A stretch of 64,000 nt of DNA from [Mycobacterium] fortunisiensis. GTDB taxonomy: Bacteria > Actinomycetota > Actinomycetes > Mycobacteriales > Mycobacteriaceae. The notes beneath the pieces are model-generated. The model searched no databases. It worked only from the letters and a program-made list of their open reading frames with translations, and was not told where the DNA came from. The stretch spans positions 708,844 through 772,843 of the forward strand of contig NZ_VOMB01000016.1 in NCBI RefSeq assembly GCF_019050325.1, given 5' to 3'. The position numbers and the translations under genes were made by a program. Each line of letters opens with the position of its first letter. Position 1 is the first letter of the stretch. Shown here one piece after another: positions 21,139 through 29,869 of the stretch.

Positions 21139-22125
21139 TCAGGGCACCAGCACTACCGAGCCGACCGTCTTGCGGCCCTGCAGATCGGTGTGGGCCTGGG
21201 CCGCCTCGGCCAACGGGTAGCGGCCACCCACGGTGATGGTGATCGACCCGTCGGCGATGGCGTTGATCAGTTCGCCTGCTCGCCAGGAGAATTCGTCGGG
21301 GGTGCGGGTGTAGTGGGCCAGCGTGGGCCGGGTCAGGAACACCGATCCGGATGCGTTGAGCCGTTGCGGGTCCACCGGTGGCACCGGTCCGCTTGCCGCC
21401 CCGAACAGGGCCAGGGTGCCGCGCACGGCGAGGCTGGCCAGGCTGGCGTCGAAGGTGGACGCGCCGACGCCGTCGTACACCGCGGCGACCCCGGCGCCCC
21501 CGGTGAGGTCGCGGATCGTGGCGGCGAACTCGTCGGCATCCTCCGGGTACTCGAGCACCTCGATCGCGCCCGACTGCCGGGACAATTCGGCCTTTTCGGG
21601 CGTCGAGGCGGTGGTGATCACCCGGGTGCCAATGCTGGTGGCCCACTGGGTGAGGATCAGTCCGACGCCGCCGGCGCCGGCATGCACCAGGATGGTGTCG
21701 GTGGGCTGTACGGCGTAGGTGGATTTGATCAGGTAATGCGCGGTCATGCCCTTCAGTAGCGCCGAGGCGATCGCCTCGGGCGCCACACCGTCGGGCACGT
21801 ACGCCACGAAATCGGCTGGGGCAACGCAGAAGTCGGCATAGGCGCCGGTTGCATTGGCGGTTACCACCCGGTCGCCGACTGCCAGCGCCGCGACATCGTC
21901 GCCCACTGCGGCAACCGTGCCGCAGACCTCGGAGCCGACGATGAACGGCAACTCGCGCGGATACTGCCCGGACCGGAAGTAGGTGTCGATGAAGTTGACT
22001 CCGATCGCCTCCGCCTGGATCAGCACCTCGCCGGGGCCGGGGGAGGGCTGGGGCCGCTCGACATGGGTCAGGACTTCGGGTCCGCCGGTCTCGGCAACTT
22101 CGATGGCATACACGCCATCCATCAT
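21139..22125 (-). CDS. qor: Quinone oxidoreductase (zinc-independent MDR family)
   Basis: A medium-chain NADPH:quinone reductase of 328 residues from ATG 22125. Starts at 22122 (ATG) and 22113 (GTG) are equally possible; the last aligns with the M. tuberculosis start as I recall it. IGVNFIDTYFRSGQYP, GSEVCGTVAAVG, the NADPH-binding HAGAGGVGLILTQWA and the C-terminal LAEAAQAHTDLQGRKTVGSVVL are diagnostic. Zinc-binding cysteines of alcohol dehydrogenases are absent, as expected for Qor. It is divergent from the ATP-grasp gene. Confidence 0.92.
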   Translation of the reverse strand: MMDGVYAIEVAETGGPEVLTHVERPQPSPGPGEVLIQAEAIGVNFIDTYFRSGQYPRELPFIVGSEVCGTVAAVGDDVAALAVGDRVVTANATGAYADFCVAPADFVAYVPDGVAPEAIASALLKGMTAHYLIKSTYAVQPTDTILVHAGAGGVGLILTQWATSIGTRVITTASTPEKAELSRQSGAIEVLEYPEDADEFAATIRDLTGGAGVAAVYDGVGASTFDASLASLAVRGTLALFGAASGPVPPVDPQRLNASGSVFLTRPTLAHYTRTPDEFSWRAGELINAIADGSITITVGGRYPLAEAAQAHTDLQGRKTVGSVVLVP

Positions 22126-22132
22126 CCACACC

Positions 22133-22138
22133 TATCAT
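22133..22138 (+). promoter_or_regulatory. Candidate -10 box (TATCAT), predicted leaderless ATP-grasp mRNA
   Basis: TATCAT is followed by 7 bases and GTG 22146. No ribosome site precedes the GTG. The box lies only 8 bases from the qor start on the other strand. Confidence 0.5.
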
Positions 22139-22145
22139 CGCGGGG

Positions 22146-23084
22146 GTGAAGCTTGCCCGTCCGGAGGTGTTCCATCCACGCATCGTGCTGGCCGGTTGCC
22201 GGGCACTGCCCGACGGCGACGGCGACGACGCCGGCTTGCTCACCGCGCTGCGTCAGCGCGGCCTGCATGCCCGCTGGCTGCCCTGGGACGATCCGGCCAC
22301 CCTGGACGCCGACCTGGTGATCCTGCGGGCCACCTGGGACTACACCGAACGGCTCGACGAGTTCGTGTCCTGGGCTCGCCAGGTGCCGAACCTGATCAAC
22401 CCGGCGCAGGTCGTGGAATGGAACAGCGACAAACGCTATCTCGGCGATCTGCAGCGGATGGGCATCCCGGTAGTGCCGACCACATACTTCGACGTCGGTG
22501 CGCAGGTGAGCGTGCCCGCCGGCGAAGTGGTGGTGAAACCCGCGGTGGGGGCCGGCTCGATGGGAGCGCAGCGATTCGTCGAACGCGCCGAGGCGCTCGC
22601 CCATGCGGCGGCGCTGCAGGCGCAAGGCCGGGCGGTGCTGGTCCAGCCCTACGACCGGCGGATCGTCGACGGTGAAACCGCGTTGGTGTTCATCGGCGGG
22701 GAGGAGTCGCACGCCTTCACCAAAGCGCCGATCCTGCCCCCAGCCGGGCAGCCGCCCGAGTTCGATGAGACCGGCACCTATGCCCAGGAATCGTTGTCGC
22801 CGGCCGATCCGGACGACGAACTCTGGCGGCTGGGGCGGTTGGCGGTCGACGCCGTCACCCGGTCCTTCGAGATTGCCCCCGCCGACCTGCTGTATGCCCG
22901 CGTCGACGTGATCGGCGGTCCCGACGACCCTCGGTTGCTGGAGCTGGAGCTGGTCGAGCCGTCACTGGGTTTCCGCCAGCTGGGAGCGGCGGACCGCGAC
23001 GCTGCCGAGCGGCGGTTCGCCGTGGGTGTGGAGGGCGTGCTGGAGCGTCACGGGCTGGGCCCGCTGTCGCACCGACGGTTCTAG
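22146..23084 (+). CDS. ATP-grasp superfamily protein (Rv1455-like)
   Basis: 312 residues with the layout of a RimK/glutathione-synthetase-like ATP-grasp enzyme. There is an N-terminal pre-ATP-grasp part with LVILRATWDY, then a lysine-bearing strand EVVVKPAVGAGSMG (about 120-133). The adenine-side LVQPYDRRI and the metal-binding carboxylates in LLYARVDVIGG and LLELELVEPSLGF complete the fold. The family joins a carboxylate to an amine or thiol with ATP; the substrate here is unknown. Its stop overlaps the convergent ctaA stop. Confidence 0.8.
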   Translation: MKLARPEVFHPRIVLAGCRALPDGDGDDAGLLTALRQRGLHARWLPWDDPATLDADLVILRATWDYTERLDEFVSWARQVPNLINPAQVVEWNSDKRYLGDLQRMGIPVVPTTYFDVGAQVSVPAGEVVVKPAVGAGSMGAQRFVERAEALAHAAALQAQGRAVLVQPYDRRIVDGETALVFIGGEESHAFTKAPILPPAGQPPEFDETGTYAQESLSPADPDDELWRLGRLAVDAVTRSFEIAPADLLYARVDVIGGPDDPRLLELELVEPSLGFRQLGAADRDAAERRFAVGVEGVLERHGLGPLSHRRF

Positions 23085-24028
23085 CCGGCGGGTTCTACCC
23101 GTTCGCGCATCGAGGCCCACAGCGCGGCAGTGGCGGCGGTGCAGGCGGCGGCGCCGGCGACATGCACGGCCACCAGCACTGCGGGCACGCCGGTGTAGAA
23201 CTGCACGACTCCGACCAGCCCCTGCGCGCAGACCAGTACCACCAGCACACCGAGCCGGATCAGGACGGCGCGGGTGGCGCGCACTGCGAGGAGCCCGAAT
23301 CCCAGCGCGACGACCAGCGACAGGTAGGCCACCAGCAGCGACGAGTGCATGTGCACCAGCGTGGTGATCTCCACTTCGAGTCGAGGTACCACGCGGTCGA
23401 GGCTCTTGTCCCCGGCATGCGGGCCGGCGCCGGTCACCAGGGTTCCGGTGACCAGGACCGCGGACAGCACGACGGCGCTCAGGATGGTCAACTGCCGCAA
23501 CGGCTTCGGAACGACCACCGTGGGTACACCGGTGTCGGGCTGGCCGATCTTGACGAACAACAAAACCGCGAGCCACACCATGGCCATCGATGCGAGCAGG
23601 TGGATGGCCACAGTCCACCACAGCAGGCCGGTGCGCACCGTGATCCCGCCGATGACGGCCTGGACGACGGTGGACGCGGGCATCAACCAGGCGTAGATCA
23701 GCACCTCGCGGCGGCGTCGGGCGCGGGTGACGGCCAGCACGGCCGCGATCGCGGTGAGCACCACCAGGAAGGTGATCATCCGGTTGCCGAACTCGACCAC
23801 CTGGTGCACGACAGCGACCTCGGCGTGCGGCACGGGGGTGAAGCTTCCCGGGAAACATTGCGGCCAGGTGGGGCATCCCAGGCCGGATGCGGTGACGCGG
23901 ACGATTGCTCCGGTGACCGAGATACCGCCCTGGGTCAGGATCACCAGGAACGCGATCAGGCGCTGGGCCCGCAGACTCGGCATCGGCAGCAGGTCGACCA
24001 GTCGCTGGAAAGCTCTTCCGACGGGCAC
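23081..24028 (-). CDS. ctaA: Heme A synthase (COX15/CtaA)
   Basis: A 315-residue polytopic membrane protein oxidising heme O to heme A for the aa3 oxidase. ITGAIVRVTASGLGCPTWPQC-type features are present: the GAIVRVT motif, the loop cysteine pair CPTWPQC, VHQVVEFGNR with a heme-ligand histidine, and later WWTVAIHLLASM and TLVHMHSSLL, which supply further histidines. Start GTG 24028 lies 6 bases after a TACGAT box, so a leaderless mRNA is likely, and two inverted repeats overlap that promoter. It works with ctaB at 15996. Confidence 0.93.
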   Translation of the reverse strand: MPVGRAFQRLVDLLPMPSLRAQRLIAFLVILTQGGISVTGAIVRVTASGLGCPTWPQCFPGSFTPVPHAEVAVVHQVVEFGNRMITFLVVLTAIAAVLAVTRARRRREVLIYAWLMPASTVVQAVIGGITVRTGLLWWTVAIHLLASMAMVWLAVLLFVKIGQPDTGVPTVVVPKPLRQLTILSAVVLSAVLVTGTLVTGAGPHAGDKSLDRVVPRLEVEITTLVHMHSSLLVAYLSLVVALGFGLLAVRATRAVLIRLGVLVVLVCAQGLVGVVQFYTGVPAVLVAVHVAGAAACTAATAALWASMRERVEPAG

Positions 24029-24030
24029 GG

Positions 24031-24050
24031 CCTGATCGTAGAGGATCAGG
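24031..24050. promoter_or_regulatory. Inverted repeat over the ctaA promoter
   Basis: CCTGATC, six bases, then GATCAGG is a perfect 7-bp inverted repeat covering the predicted -10 box of ctaA. A repressor bound here would block RNA polymerase. The regulator is unknown. Confidence 0.5.
24035..24040 (-). promoter_or_regulatory. Candidate -10 box (TACGAT) of ctaA
   Basis: On the minus strand TACGAT is followed by 6 bases and the ctaA GTG. It lies inside a perfect inverted repeat (24031-24050). Confidence 0.5.
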
Positions 24051-24051
24051 A

Positions 24052-24066
24052 ACTACAGCTCGTAGT
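24052..24066. promoter_or_regulatory. BlaI-like operator in the ctaA -35 region
   Basis: ACTAC-N5-GTAGT is a perfect dyad at the expected -35 region of ctaA. BlaI/MecI repressors bind TACTACA/TGTAGTA-type dyads, and I recall that the M. tuberculosis BlaI regulon was reported to include the homologous Rv1456c. The match is by eye only. Confidence 0.45.
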
Positions 24067-24080
24067 AGGGCTGGTCCGGA

Positions 24081-24863
24081 TCAGGTGAACCGGAACCACC
24101 GCAGGGCCGCCGCCGCGCCGAGCGCACCCCAGATCGCCAGTACGGCGATGCCGAACCAGTCCACCGACAGCGTCATCGCCTGGGTCAGCGATTCCGTCAA
24201 CGCGCCAGACGGGGTCAGGCGAGCGGCCCAGGCCAGCCCCGCCGGAACCGCCTGTCCCTCGACGGTGAGGGCACCGAGCCCGGCGAAGACGAACCACAGC
24301 AGGTTGGCCAGTGCCAGCACGATCTCGGCTTTGAGGGTGCCGCCGAGCAGCAACCCCAGTGCGGCGAACGCGGCCGTGCCGAGCGCGATGATCAGGCCGC
24401 CGAGGGCCAGACCGGCCACGGGTGGGCGCCACCCCAGGGCGAACCCGATGGCACCCAGGATGACCGACTGCAGAAACACCACGGTGACCACCGCCAGCGA
24501 CTTGCCGGCGATGATGCCCCACACCGGAAGTGCGGTGGCACCAAGGCGTTTCAGGGCTCCGTAGCGGCGATCGAAGGCCACCGCGATCGCCTGGCCGGTG
24601 AAGGCGGTGGAGATGATGGCCAAGGCCATGATGGCCGGCGTGAAGATGCCGGCCCGGTCGTCGCCGAACGAGCCCAGCGGCAACAGGGTGAGCCCGATCA
24701 ACAGCATGATCGGGATGAACATGGTCAGCAGCAACTGTTCGCCGTTGCGCAGCAACAGCTTCAGATCCAGCCCGTACTGCGCGGCCAGCATGGCGCCCAC
24801 CTTGGCCGGGCGGGGATCCGGCGCGAAAGTGCCCGGTGCGAATCGATTCGCGGCGCTCGTCAT
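24081..24863 (-). CDS. ABC transporter permease (ABC-2 type)
   Basis: A 260-residue membrane protein from ATG 24863 with six hydrophobic stretches. The layout is that of ABC-2 exporters: a cytoplasmic N terminus, a first segment near LLTMFIPIMLLIGLTLL, and a late segment near WFGIAVLAIWGALGAAAA. It overlaps the ATPase gene by ATGA, so the two form one exporter (Rv1457c/Rv1458c-like). Substrate unknown. The conserved proximity to ctaA and mptB does not settle whether it exports heme, a lipid or a drug. Confidence 0.88.
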   Translation of the reverse strand: MTSAANRFAPGTFAPDPRPAKVGAMLAAQYGLDLKLLLRNGEQLLLTMFIPIMLLIGLTLLPLGSFGDDRAGIFTPAIMALAIISTAFTGQAIAVAFDRRYGALKRLGATALPVWGIIAGKSLAVVTVVFLQSVILGAIGFALGWRPPVAGLALGGLIIALGTAAFAALGLLLGGTLKAEIVLALANLLWFVFAGLGALTVEGQAVPAGLAWAARLTPSGALTESLTQAMTLSVDWFGIAVLAIWGALGAAAALRWFRFT

Positions 24864-25825
24864 GACCGCAGCTCCCGTCCAGTCAGGTCGAGGAAAACAT
24901 CTTCGAGGCTGCGCTGTTCCACCCGCATGTCGGTGGCCAGCACGTTGAGCCGGGCGCACCACGCGGTCACCGTCGCCAGCACCTGCGGGTCGATGTGCCC
25001 TTCGATCAGATACTCGCCCGGCACCGTCTCGGTGGCCCGGTAGTTCTCCGGCAGGGCGTCGACCAGCAGGGACAGGTCGAGCTTGCGCGGGGCGCTGAAC
25101 CGCAGTTGGTTCTCGGCGCCGCTGTGGGTCAGCTCGGCCGGGGTGCCGGTGGCCACGGCCACCCCGTGATCGATGATGACGATCCGGTCGGCGAGCTCTT
25201 CGGCCTCGGTCAGGTGGTGGGTGGTCAGGACCACCGTGACCCCGTCGCGGCGCAGCGCATCGATCAACTCCCACACCACGATTCGGGCGTGCGCATCCAT
25301 GCCGGCGGTGGGTTCGTCGAGAAACACCAACTCTGGGCGGCCTACCACCGCACAGGCCAGCGCCAGGCGTTGCTGCTGACCGCCGGACAGCCGGCGGTAA
25401 GTGGTGCGGGCCGATTCGGTGAGGCCGAGGGTGTCCATCAGCCACGCGGGGTCCAGCGGATCGGCCGAGTAGGAGGCCACCAGCTTGAGCATCTCCCCGG
25501 CCCGGGCCGCCGGGTATCCGCCGCCGCCCTGCAGCATCACCCCGATCCGCGCGCGCAGCTGTGCGTTGTCCGCGACGGGATCCAGGCCCAGGATTTCCAC
25601 ACGCCCGTGGTCGGGGCGGAGGAATCCCTCGCACATCTCGACGGTGGTGGTCTTGCCCGCTCCGTTGGGGCCGAGCAACGCCAGTACCTCGGCGCGCTGC
25701 ACCTCGAGATCGAGATTGGAAACCGCCGTCGTCGCGCCGTAGCGCTTGCTGACGCCGCGGAGCAACACCGGGAGAGCCGACGAGCTCTTGCGCGGGGAGT
25801 CGGCAGGTTCAGAACGCGAGGTCAC
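24860..25825 (-). CDS. ABC transporter ATP-binding protein
   Basis: A 321-residue ABC ATPase of the drug/lipid-export (DrrA-like) group. Walker A is GPNGAGKTT, the Q-loop region is VMLQGGGGYP, the signature is LSGGQQQRLALA, Walker B is LVFLDEPTAGMD, and TTHHLTEAEELADR holds the H-loop. About 90 C-terminal residues beyond the core resemble the regulatory tail of DrrA-like proteins and include EQRSLEDVFLDLTGR. GTG 25825 overlaps the mptB stop, and the gene's own stop overlaps the permease ATG, so the three genes form an operon. Confidence 0.92.
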   Translation of the reverse strand: MTSRSEPADSPRKSSSALPVLLRGVSKRYGATTAVSNLDLEVQRAEVLALLGPNGAGKTTTVEMCEGFLRPDHGRVEILGLDPVADNAQLRARIGVMLQGGGGYPAARAGEMLKLVASYSADPLDPAWLMDTLGLTESARTTYRRLSGGQQQRLALACAVVGRPELVFLDEPTAGMDAHARIVVWELIDALRRDGVTVVLTTHHLTEAEELADRIVIIDHGVAVATGTPAELTHSGAENQLRFSAPRKLDLSLLVDALPENYRATETVPGEYLIEGHIDPQVLATVTAWCARLNVLATDMRVEQRSLEDVFLDLTGRELRS

Positions 25826-27498
25826 GGGGATTCAGCGTAGGCCTCGGGTGACTGCTCCCGCGCCGGCGGTGGGTCTGTGTCCGGCTGGCGTGATGCACGC
25901 CACGGCAGCCGGCGGTAGGTCAGCGCGATGAGGATCAGCACGATCACCGTGCTGGCCAGGGTGGCCATCACGATCTGGAACAGGGCAAACCGGTCGCCGT
26001 TGGCGGTAGGGCCGAAGATTCCGACGACCAGCGTGATGGCGATCGTCGAGCCGCGGAACCCGGGCCGGGTGGCCCACGCCGCCAACGGGATCACCGCCCA
26101 CAGCAGATACCACGGTTGCACCACCGGGAACAGCAGGATGGTGCCGCCCAGGGCGACACCCAGACCGCCCACGGGATGCAGGCGCCCGCGCATCACGGCC
26201 ACCAGCAGCCAGCTGACCAGGATGGCGATCAAGAACACGCCGATGGCACGGGTCAGGCCGAGCACCGCGGTGGTGTGGTCACCGAGCCCGAGCAGGATGC
26301 CGACCTGGCCGGTGCCCAGCGCCAGCAGGGTGGGCGGCGACATCCAACTCCGCACCACGTTCGCCGTTCCCAGGGTGGACAACCAGCCGAAGCCCAGCCC
26401 GCTGGCCCAGCCGATCACCCCCATCACCGCCAGGGAGATCGCCGCGAGTGGGGCATTGGCGACGAAGAACGCTTTGACGGTGCCCCCCAGGCGCCAGGCC
26501 AACGCCATGCCGACGAAGCCGAGTGCCAGCAGCGAGGGGAGTTTGACCTGGGAGGACAGTGTGATGAGCACGGTGCCGAGGACGAGCATCCCGGCCGGAT
26601 ACCAGCGTTGCCAGTCCACTCGGGAATGCGGCCAGGCCAGCGGTCGGGGCAGCAATGGAGCTGCGGCGTCGACACCGCGCAGGGCGAATTCCGTGCCGGC
26701 CAGCATCAGCCCGAGCATCAGCGCTTCGTTGTGGATTCCGGCCACCAGGTGCATGAACAGCAGTGGGTTGCAGGCCCCGAGCCACAGCGCGCTGACCTCG
26801 GCGACGCCGCAGCGGCGTGCCAGCCGCGGGGTGGCCCAGACGATCAGGCCGACGCCGAGCAGCACTACGGCCCGGTGGCACATCACGGCGGCGACGATGT
26901 TCTCGCCGGTCAGCGCTGAGATACTCTCGCCGATCCAGAGGAACAACGGCCCGTAGGGGGCCGGGGTTTCGCGCCACAGGCTGGGCACCGACAGGGTGAA
27001 CACGTGGTCGAGGCCGAGGCCGGTGGCCGGGCCGACCAGATACGGGTTGAGGCCGATGTAGCCGATCTCACTCTGTGCCAGGTAGGAGTAGACGTCCTTG
27101 CTGTACATCGGCGGTGCCACCAGCAGCGGGATGGCCCACAGCAGCAGCGTCCGGTCGAGCTGACTGCGTGACATCCGGCGGGGGCCCAGGGCGAAGCGCC
27201 CCAGCATCAGCCAGGCCAGCGTCATCATCACCGCACCGGTGGTGGTCATGGTCAGCGATACGGTCTGGATGCGCGAGGGCAGGTTGAGCAGGCGCACCCC
27301 GAAGGTCGGGTCCTGTACGACGGGGCGGGCGCCGGCGCCGAGGGCGCCGATCGCCATCAGTACGGTTCCAGTGGCCCCGAACAGCCGGGTGCGGCGCTGC
27401 GCGACGACCTCAGCGGCGTTGAGTGGGGACCCGACGGTCCGTTCGTCACCGTGCCACCGGGCGATCGCGGAGCTGAAAGACGACAGGCGGCTTGCCAC
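25822..27498 (-). CDS. mptB: Polyprenol-phosphomannose-dependent alpha-1,6-mannosyltransferase MptB
   Basis: A 558-residue GT-C glycosyltransferase with about 13 hydrophobic segments. The acidic loop motif of polyprenol-phosphate-sugar-using enzymes is in YSKDVYSYLAQSEIGYIGLNPY. LWIGESISALTGEN and MHLVAGIHNEALMLGLMLAG are also typical of mycobacterial MptA/MptB. It builds the alpha-1,6-mannan core of lipomannan and lipoarabinomannan in the periplasm. GTG 27498 follows TACGCT by 6 bases with no ribosome site, so a leaderless mRNA is likely. It heads the operon with the ABC exporter. Confidence 0.9.
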   Translation of the reverse strand: MASRLSSFSSAIARWHGDERTVGSPLNAAEVVAQRRTRLFGATGTVLMAIGALGAGARPVVQDPTFGVRLLNLPSRIQTVSLTMTTTGAVMMTLAWLMLGRFALGPRRMSRSQLDRTLLLWAIPLLVAPPMYSKDVYSYLAQSEIGYIGLNPYLVGPATGLGLDHVFTLSVPSLWRETPAPYGPLFLWIGESISALTGENIVAAVMCHRAVVLLGVGLIVWATPRLARRCGVAEVSALWLGACNPLLFMHLVAGIHNEALMLGLMLAGTEFALRGVDAAAPLLPRPLAWPHSRVDWQRWYPAGMLVLGTVLITLSSQVKLPSLLALGFVGMALAWRLGGTVKAFFVANAPLAAISLAVMGVIGWASGLGFGWLSTLGTANVVRSWMSPPTLLALGTGQVGILLGLGDHTTAVLGLTRAIGVFLIAILVSWLLVAVMRGRLHPVGGLGVALGGTILLFPVVQPWYLLWAVIPLAAWATRPGFRGSTIAITLVVGIFGPTANGDRFALFQIVMATLASTVIVLILIALTYRRLPWRASRQPDTDPPPAREQSPEAYAESP

Positions 27499-27504
27499 CA
27501 GGGC

Positions 27505-27510
27505 AGCGTA
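27505..27510 (-). promoter_or_regulatory. Candidate -10 box (TACGCT) of mptB
   Basis: On the minus strand TACGCT is followed by 6 bases and the mptB GTG, the leaderless arrangement. Confidence 0.45.
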
Positions 27511-27595
27511 ACTGTCGGCGGAGACCGCCTACGCCAGACAACGGTGGTGCAGGTCACGTAAGGGTGCCCTTGCTAGAACCCTGGCCGGAATTCCG

Positions 27596-27612
27596 TCACA
27601 ATGGTGTTGTGA
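27596..27612. promoter_or_regulatory. Probable SufR operator overlapping the sufR start
   Basis: TCACAA-N5-TTGTGA is a perfect 6-bp inverted repeat. It covers a possible -10 box (CACAAT, 27597-27602) and the GTG start of sufR itself. M. tuberculosis SufR is an iron-sulfur repressor that binds a dyad of TGTGA character at its own promoter. Autorepression released by loss of the cluster is inferred. Confidence 0.6.
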
Positions 27613-28442
27613 AAATACGTCGGGAGACTACGGGCTCGGGATCGAGCCCAGCTTCGGCCAGTGTGCCGAAGCCGCTCCACGGCGTCGTGCCGGGGTCTGA
27701 CGGGCACACGCGTCGCGCGATCATCCACCTGTTACTCGAGGGGCCGGTCACCGCCGGCCAGATCGGCGAGCGGCTCGGCATCTCGGCCGCCGGCGTGCGG
27801 CGTCACCTCGATGCCCTGATCGAGGCCGGCGATGCGCAGGCCAGTGCGGCCGCGGCATGGCAGCACAACGGTCGGGGCCGCCCGGCCAAGCGGTATCGGT
27901 TGACCGCAGCAGGGCGCGCCAAGCTCGGCCACACCTATGACGACCTCGCGGTCGCCGCGATCCGGCAATTGCGCGAGATCGGCGGAAAAGAAGCCGTGCG
28001 GACGTTCGCGCGGCGCCGGATGGACACGATCTTGGCCGGGGTCACCGAGGGCTCCGGCGGCGTGGCCGAGACTGCCGAGCGCGTCGCCGACGCGCTGACC
28101 AGGGCCGGCTATGCCACCACCACGGCACCGGTGGACGGGCCGATCCATGGGGTGCAGATCTGTCAGCACCACTGTCCGGTGTCACACGTCGCCGAGGAGT
28201 TCCCGGAGTTGTGCGAGACCGAGAGTGAGGCGTTCGCCGAAATCCTGGGTACGCACGTGCAACGGCTGGCCACCATCGTCAACGGTGACTGTGCCTGCAC
28301 CACCCACGTTCCGCTCGACACCGACAGCAGCGAGAACACCCAGAGCACCACAGCACAGAGCACGACAGTTCGGGGCACAGCCCGCACCCGGACGACCGCA
28401 ATGAGCAATCAATCAGCGATCAACGAAGGAGCGGCGCTATGA
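27609..28442 (+). CDS. sufR: Iron-sulfur-sensing transcriptional repressor SufR
   Basis: 277 residues from GTG 27609. A winged-helix DNA-binding domain occupies about residues 25-95 ([34 protein letters not shown]). C-terminal cysteines in [16 protein letters not shown] and [10 protein letters not shown] are placed to hold a 4Fe-4S or 2Fe-2S cluster. It represses the suf operon when the cluster is intact. The last 40 residues are Thr/Ser-rich and look disordered. Its stop overlaps the sufB ATG. A dyad sits on its own start. Confidence 0.93.
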   Translation: MKIRRETTGSGSSPASASVPKPLHGVVPGSDGHTRRAIIHLLLEGPVTAGQIGERLGISAAGVRRHLDALIEAGDAQASAAAAWQHNGRGRPAKRYRLTAAGRAKLGHTYDDLAVAAIRQLREIGGKEAVRTFARRRMDTILAGVTEGSGGVAETAERVADALTRAGYATTTAPVDGPIHGVQICQHHCPVSHVAEEFPELCETESEAFAEILGTHVQRLATIVNGDCACTTHVPLDTDSSENTQSTTAQSTTVRGTARTRTTAMSNQSAINEGAAL

Positions 28443-29869
28443 CCATCACGCCGGAAACGCCATTGACCCAGGAAGAGACCATCGCGTCGCTGGGTAACTA
28501 CGGCTACGGCTGGTCGGACTCTGACGCCGCCGGCGCAAGCGCGCAGCGCGGCCTGTCCGAAGCCGTCGTGCGTGACATCTCGGCCAAGAAGAACGAGCCG
28601 GAATGGATGCTGGAGTCGCGTCTGCGCGCGCTGCGCACCTTCGACAAGAAGCCCATGCCGAACTGGGGTTCCAACCTCGAGGGCATCGACTTCGACAACA
28701 TCAAGTACTTCGTGCGCTCCACCGAGAAGCAGGCGGCGTCCTGGGAGGAGCTGCCCGAGGACATCCGCAACACCTATGACCGCCTTGGCATCCCGGAAGC
28801 CGAGAAGCAGCGGCTGGTGGCCGGCGTCGCGGCCCAGTACGAGTCCGAGGTGGTGTACCACCAGATTCGCGAAGACCTTGAGGCGCAAGGTGTCATCTTC
28901 CTCGACACCGACTCTGGCCTGCGTGAGCACCCGGAGATCTTCAAGCAGTACTTCGGCACGGTGATCCCGGCCGGGGACAACAAGTTCTCGGCGCTGAACA
29001 CGGCGGTGTGGTCGGGTGGATCGTTCATCTACGTTCCGCCGGGCGTGCACGTCGACATCCCGCTGCAGGCCTACTTCCGGATCAACACCGAGAACATGGG
29101 CCAGTTCGAGCGCACTTTGATCATCGCCGACGAGGGCTCCTACGTGCACTACGTCGAGGGATGTACCGCGCCGATCTACAAGTCCGATTCGCTGCACTCC
29201 GCGGTCGTCGAAATCGTCGTCAAGCCCGGTGCGCGGGTGCGCTACACGACGATCCAGAACTGGTCGAACAACGTCTACAACCTGGTCACCAAGCGGGCCC
29301 GCGCCGAGGCCGGCGCCACCATGGAGTGGATCGACGGCAACATCGGCTCCAAGGTCACCATGAAATACCCGGCGGTCTGGATGACCGGTGAGCATGCCAA
29401 GGGTGAGGTGCTCTCGGTGGCGTTCGCCGGTGAGGGCCAGCACCAGGACACCGGCGCCAAGATGCTGCACCTGGCCCCGCACACGTCGTCCAACATCGTG
29501 TCCAAGTCGGTGGCCCGCGGCGGCGGCCGCTCGTCCTACCGCGGCCTCGTCCAGGTCAACAAGGGTGCCCACGGGAGTCGCTCGAGCGTGAAATGCGATG
29601 CGCTGCTGGTGGATACGATCAGCCGCAGCGACACCTACCCGTACGTCGACATCCGCGAGGACGACGTCACGATGGGCCATGAGGCCACGGTGTCCAAGGT
29701 CAGCGAGGATCAGCTGTTCTACCTGATGAGCCGCGGCCTGACCGAGGACGAGGCGATGGCGATGGTGGTGCGCGGCTTCGTCGAGCCCATCGCCAAGGAG
29801 CTGCCGATGGAGTACGCGCTCGAGCTGAACCGCCTCATCGAGCTGCAGATGGAAGGCGCGGTCGGATAA
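28439..29869 (+). CDS. sufB: Fe-S cluster assembly scaffold SufB
   Basis: A 476-residue SufB, core scaffold of the SufBCD complex for iron-sulfur cluster assembly. Family features include [19 protein letters not shown] with the key cysteine, [16 protein letters not shown], and the C-terminal [17 protein letters not shown]. The M. tuberculosis protein carries an intein of several hundred residues; this one is uninterrupted and of normal length. It overlaps sufR by ATGA and abuts sufD. Confidence 0.96.
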   Translation: MTITPETPLTQEETIASLGNYGYGWSDSDAAGASAQRGLSEAVVRDISAKKNEPEWMLESRLRALRTFDKKPMPNWGSNLEGIDFDNIKYFVRSTEKQAASWEELPEDIRNTYDRLGIPEAEKQRLVAGVAAQYESEVVYHQIREDLEAQGVIFLDTDSGLREHPEIFKQYFGTVIPAGDNKFSALNTAVWSGGSFIYVPPGVHVDIPLQAYFRINTENMGQFERTLIIADEGSYVHYVEGCTAPIYKSDSLHSAVVEIVVKPGARVRYTTIQNWSNNVYNLVTKRARAEAGATMEWIDGNIGSKVTMKYPAVWMTGEHAKGEVLSVAFAGEGQHQDTGAKMLHLAPHTSSNIVSKSVARGGGRSSYRGLVQVNKGAHGSRSSVKCDALLVDTISRSDTYPYVDIREDDVTMGHEATVSKVSEDQLFYLMSRGLTEDEAMAMVVRGFVEPIAKELPMEYALELNRLIELQMEGAVG

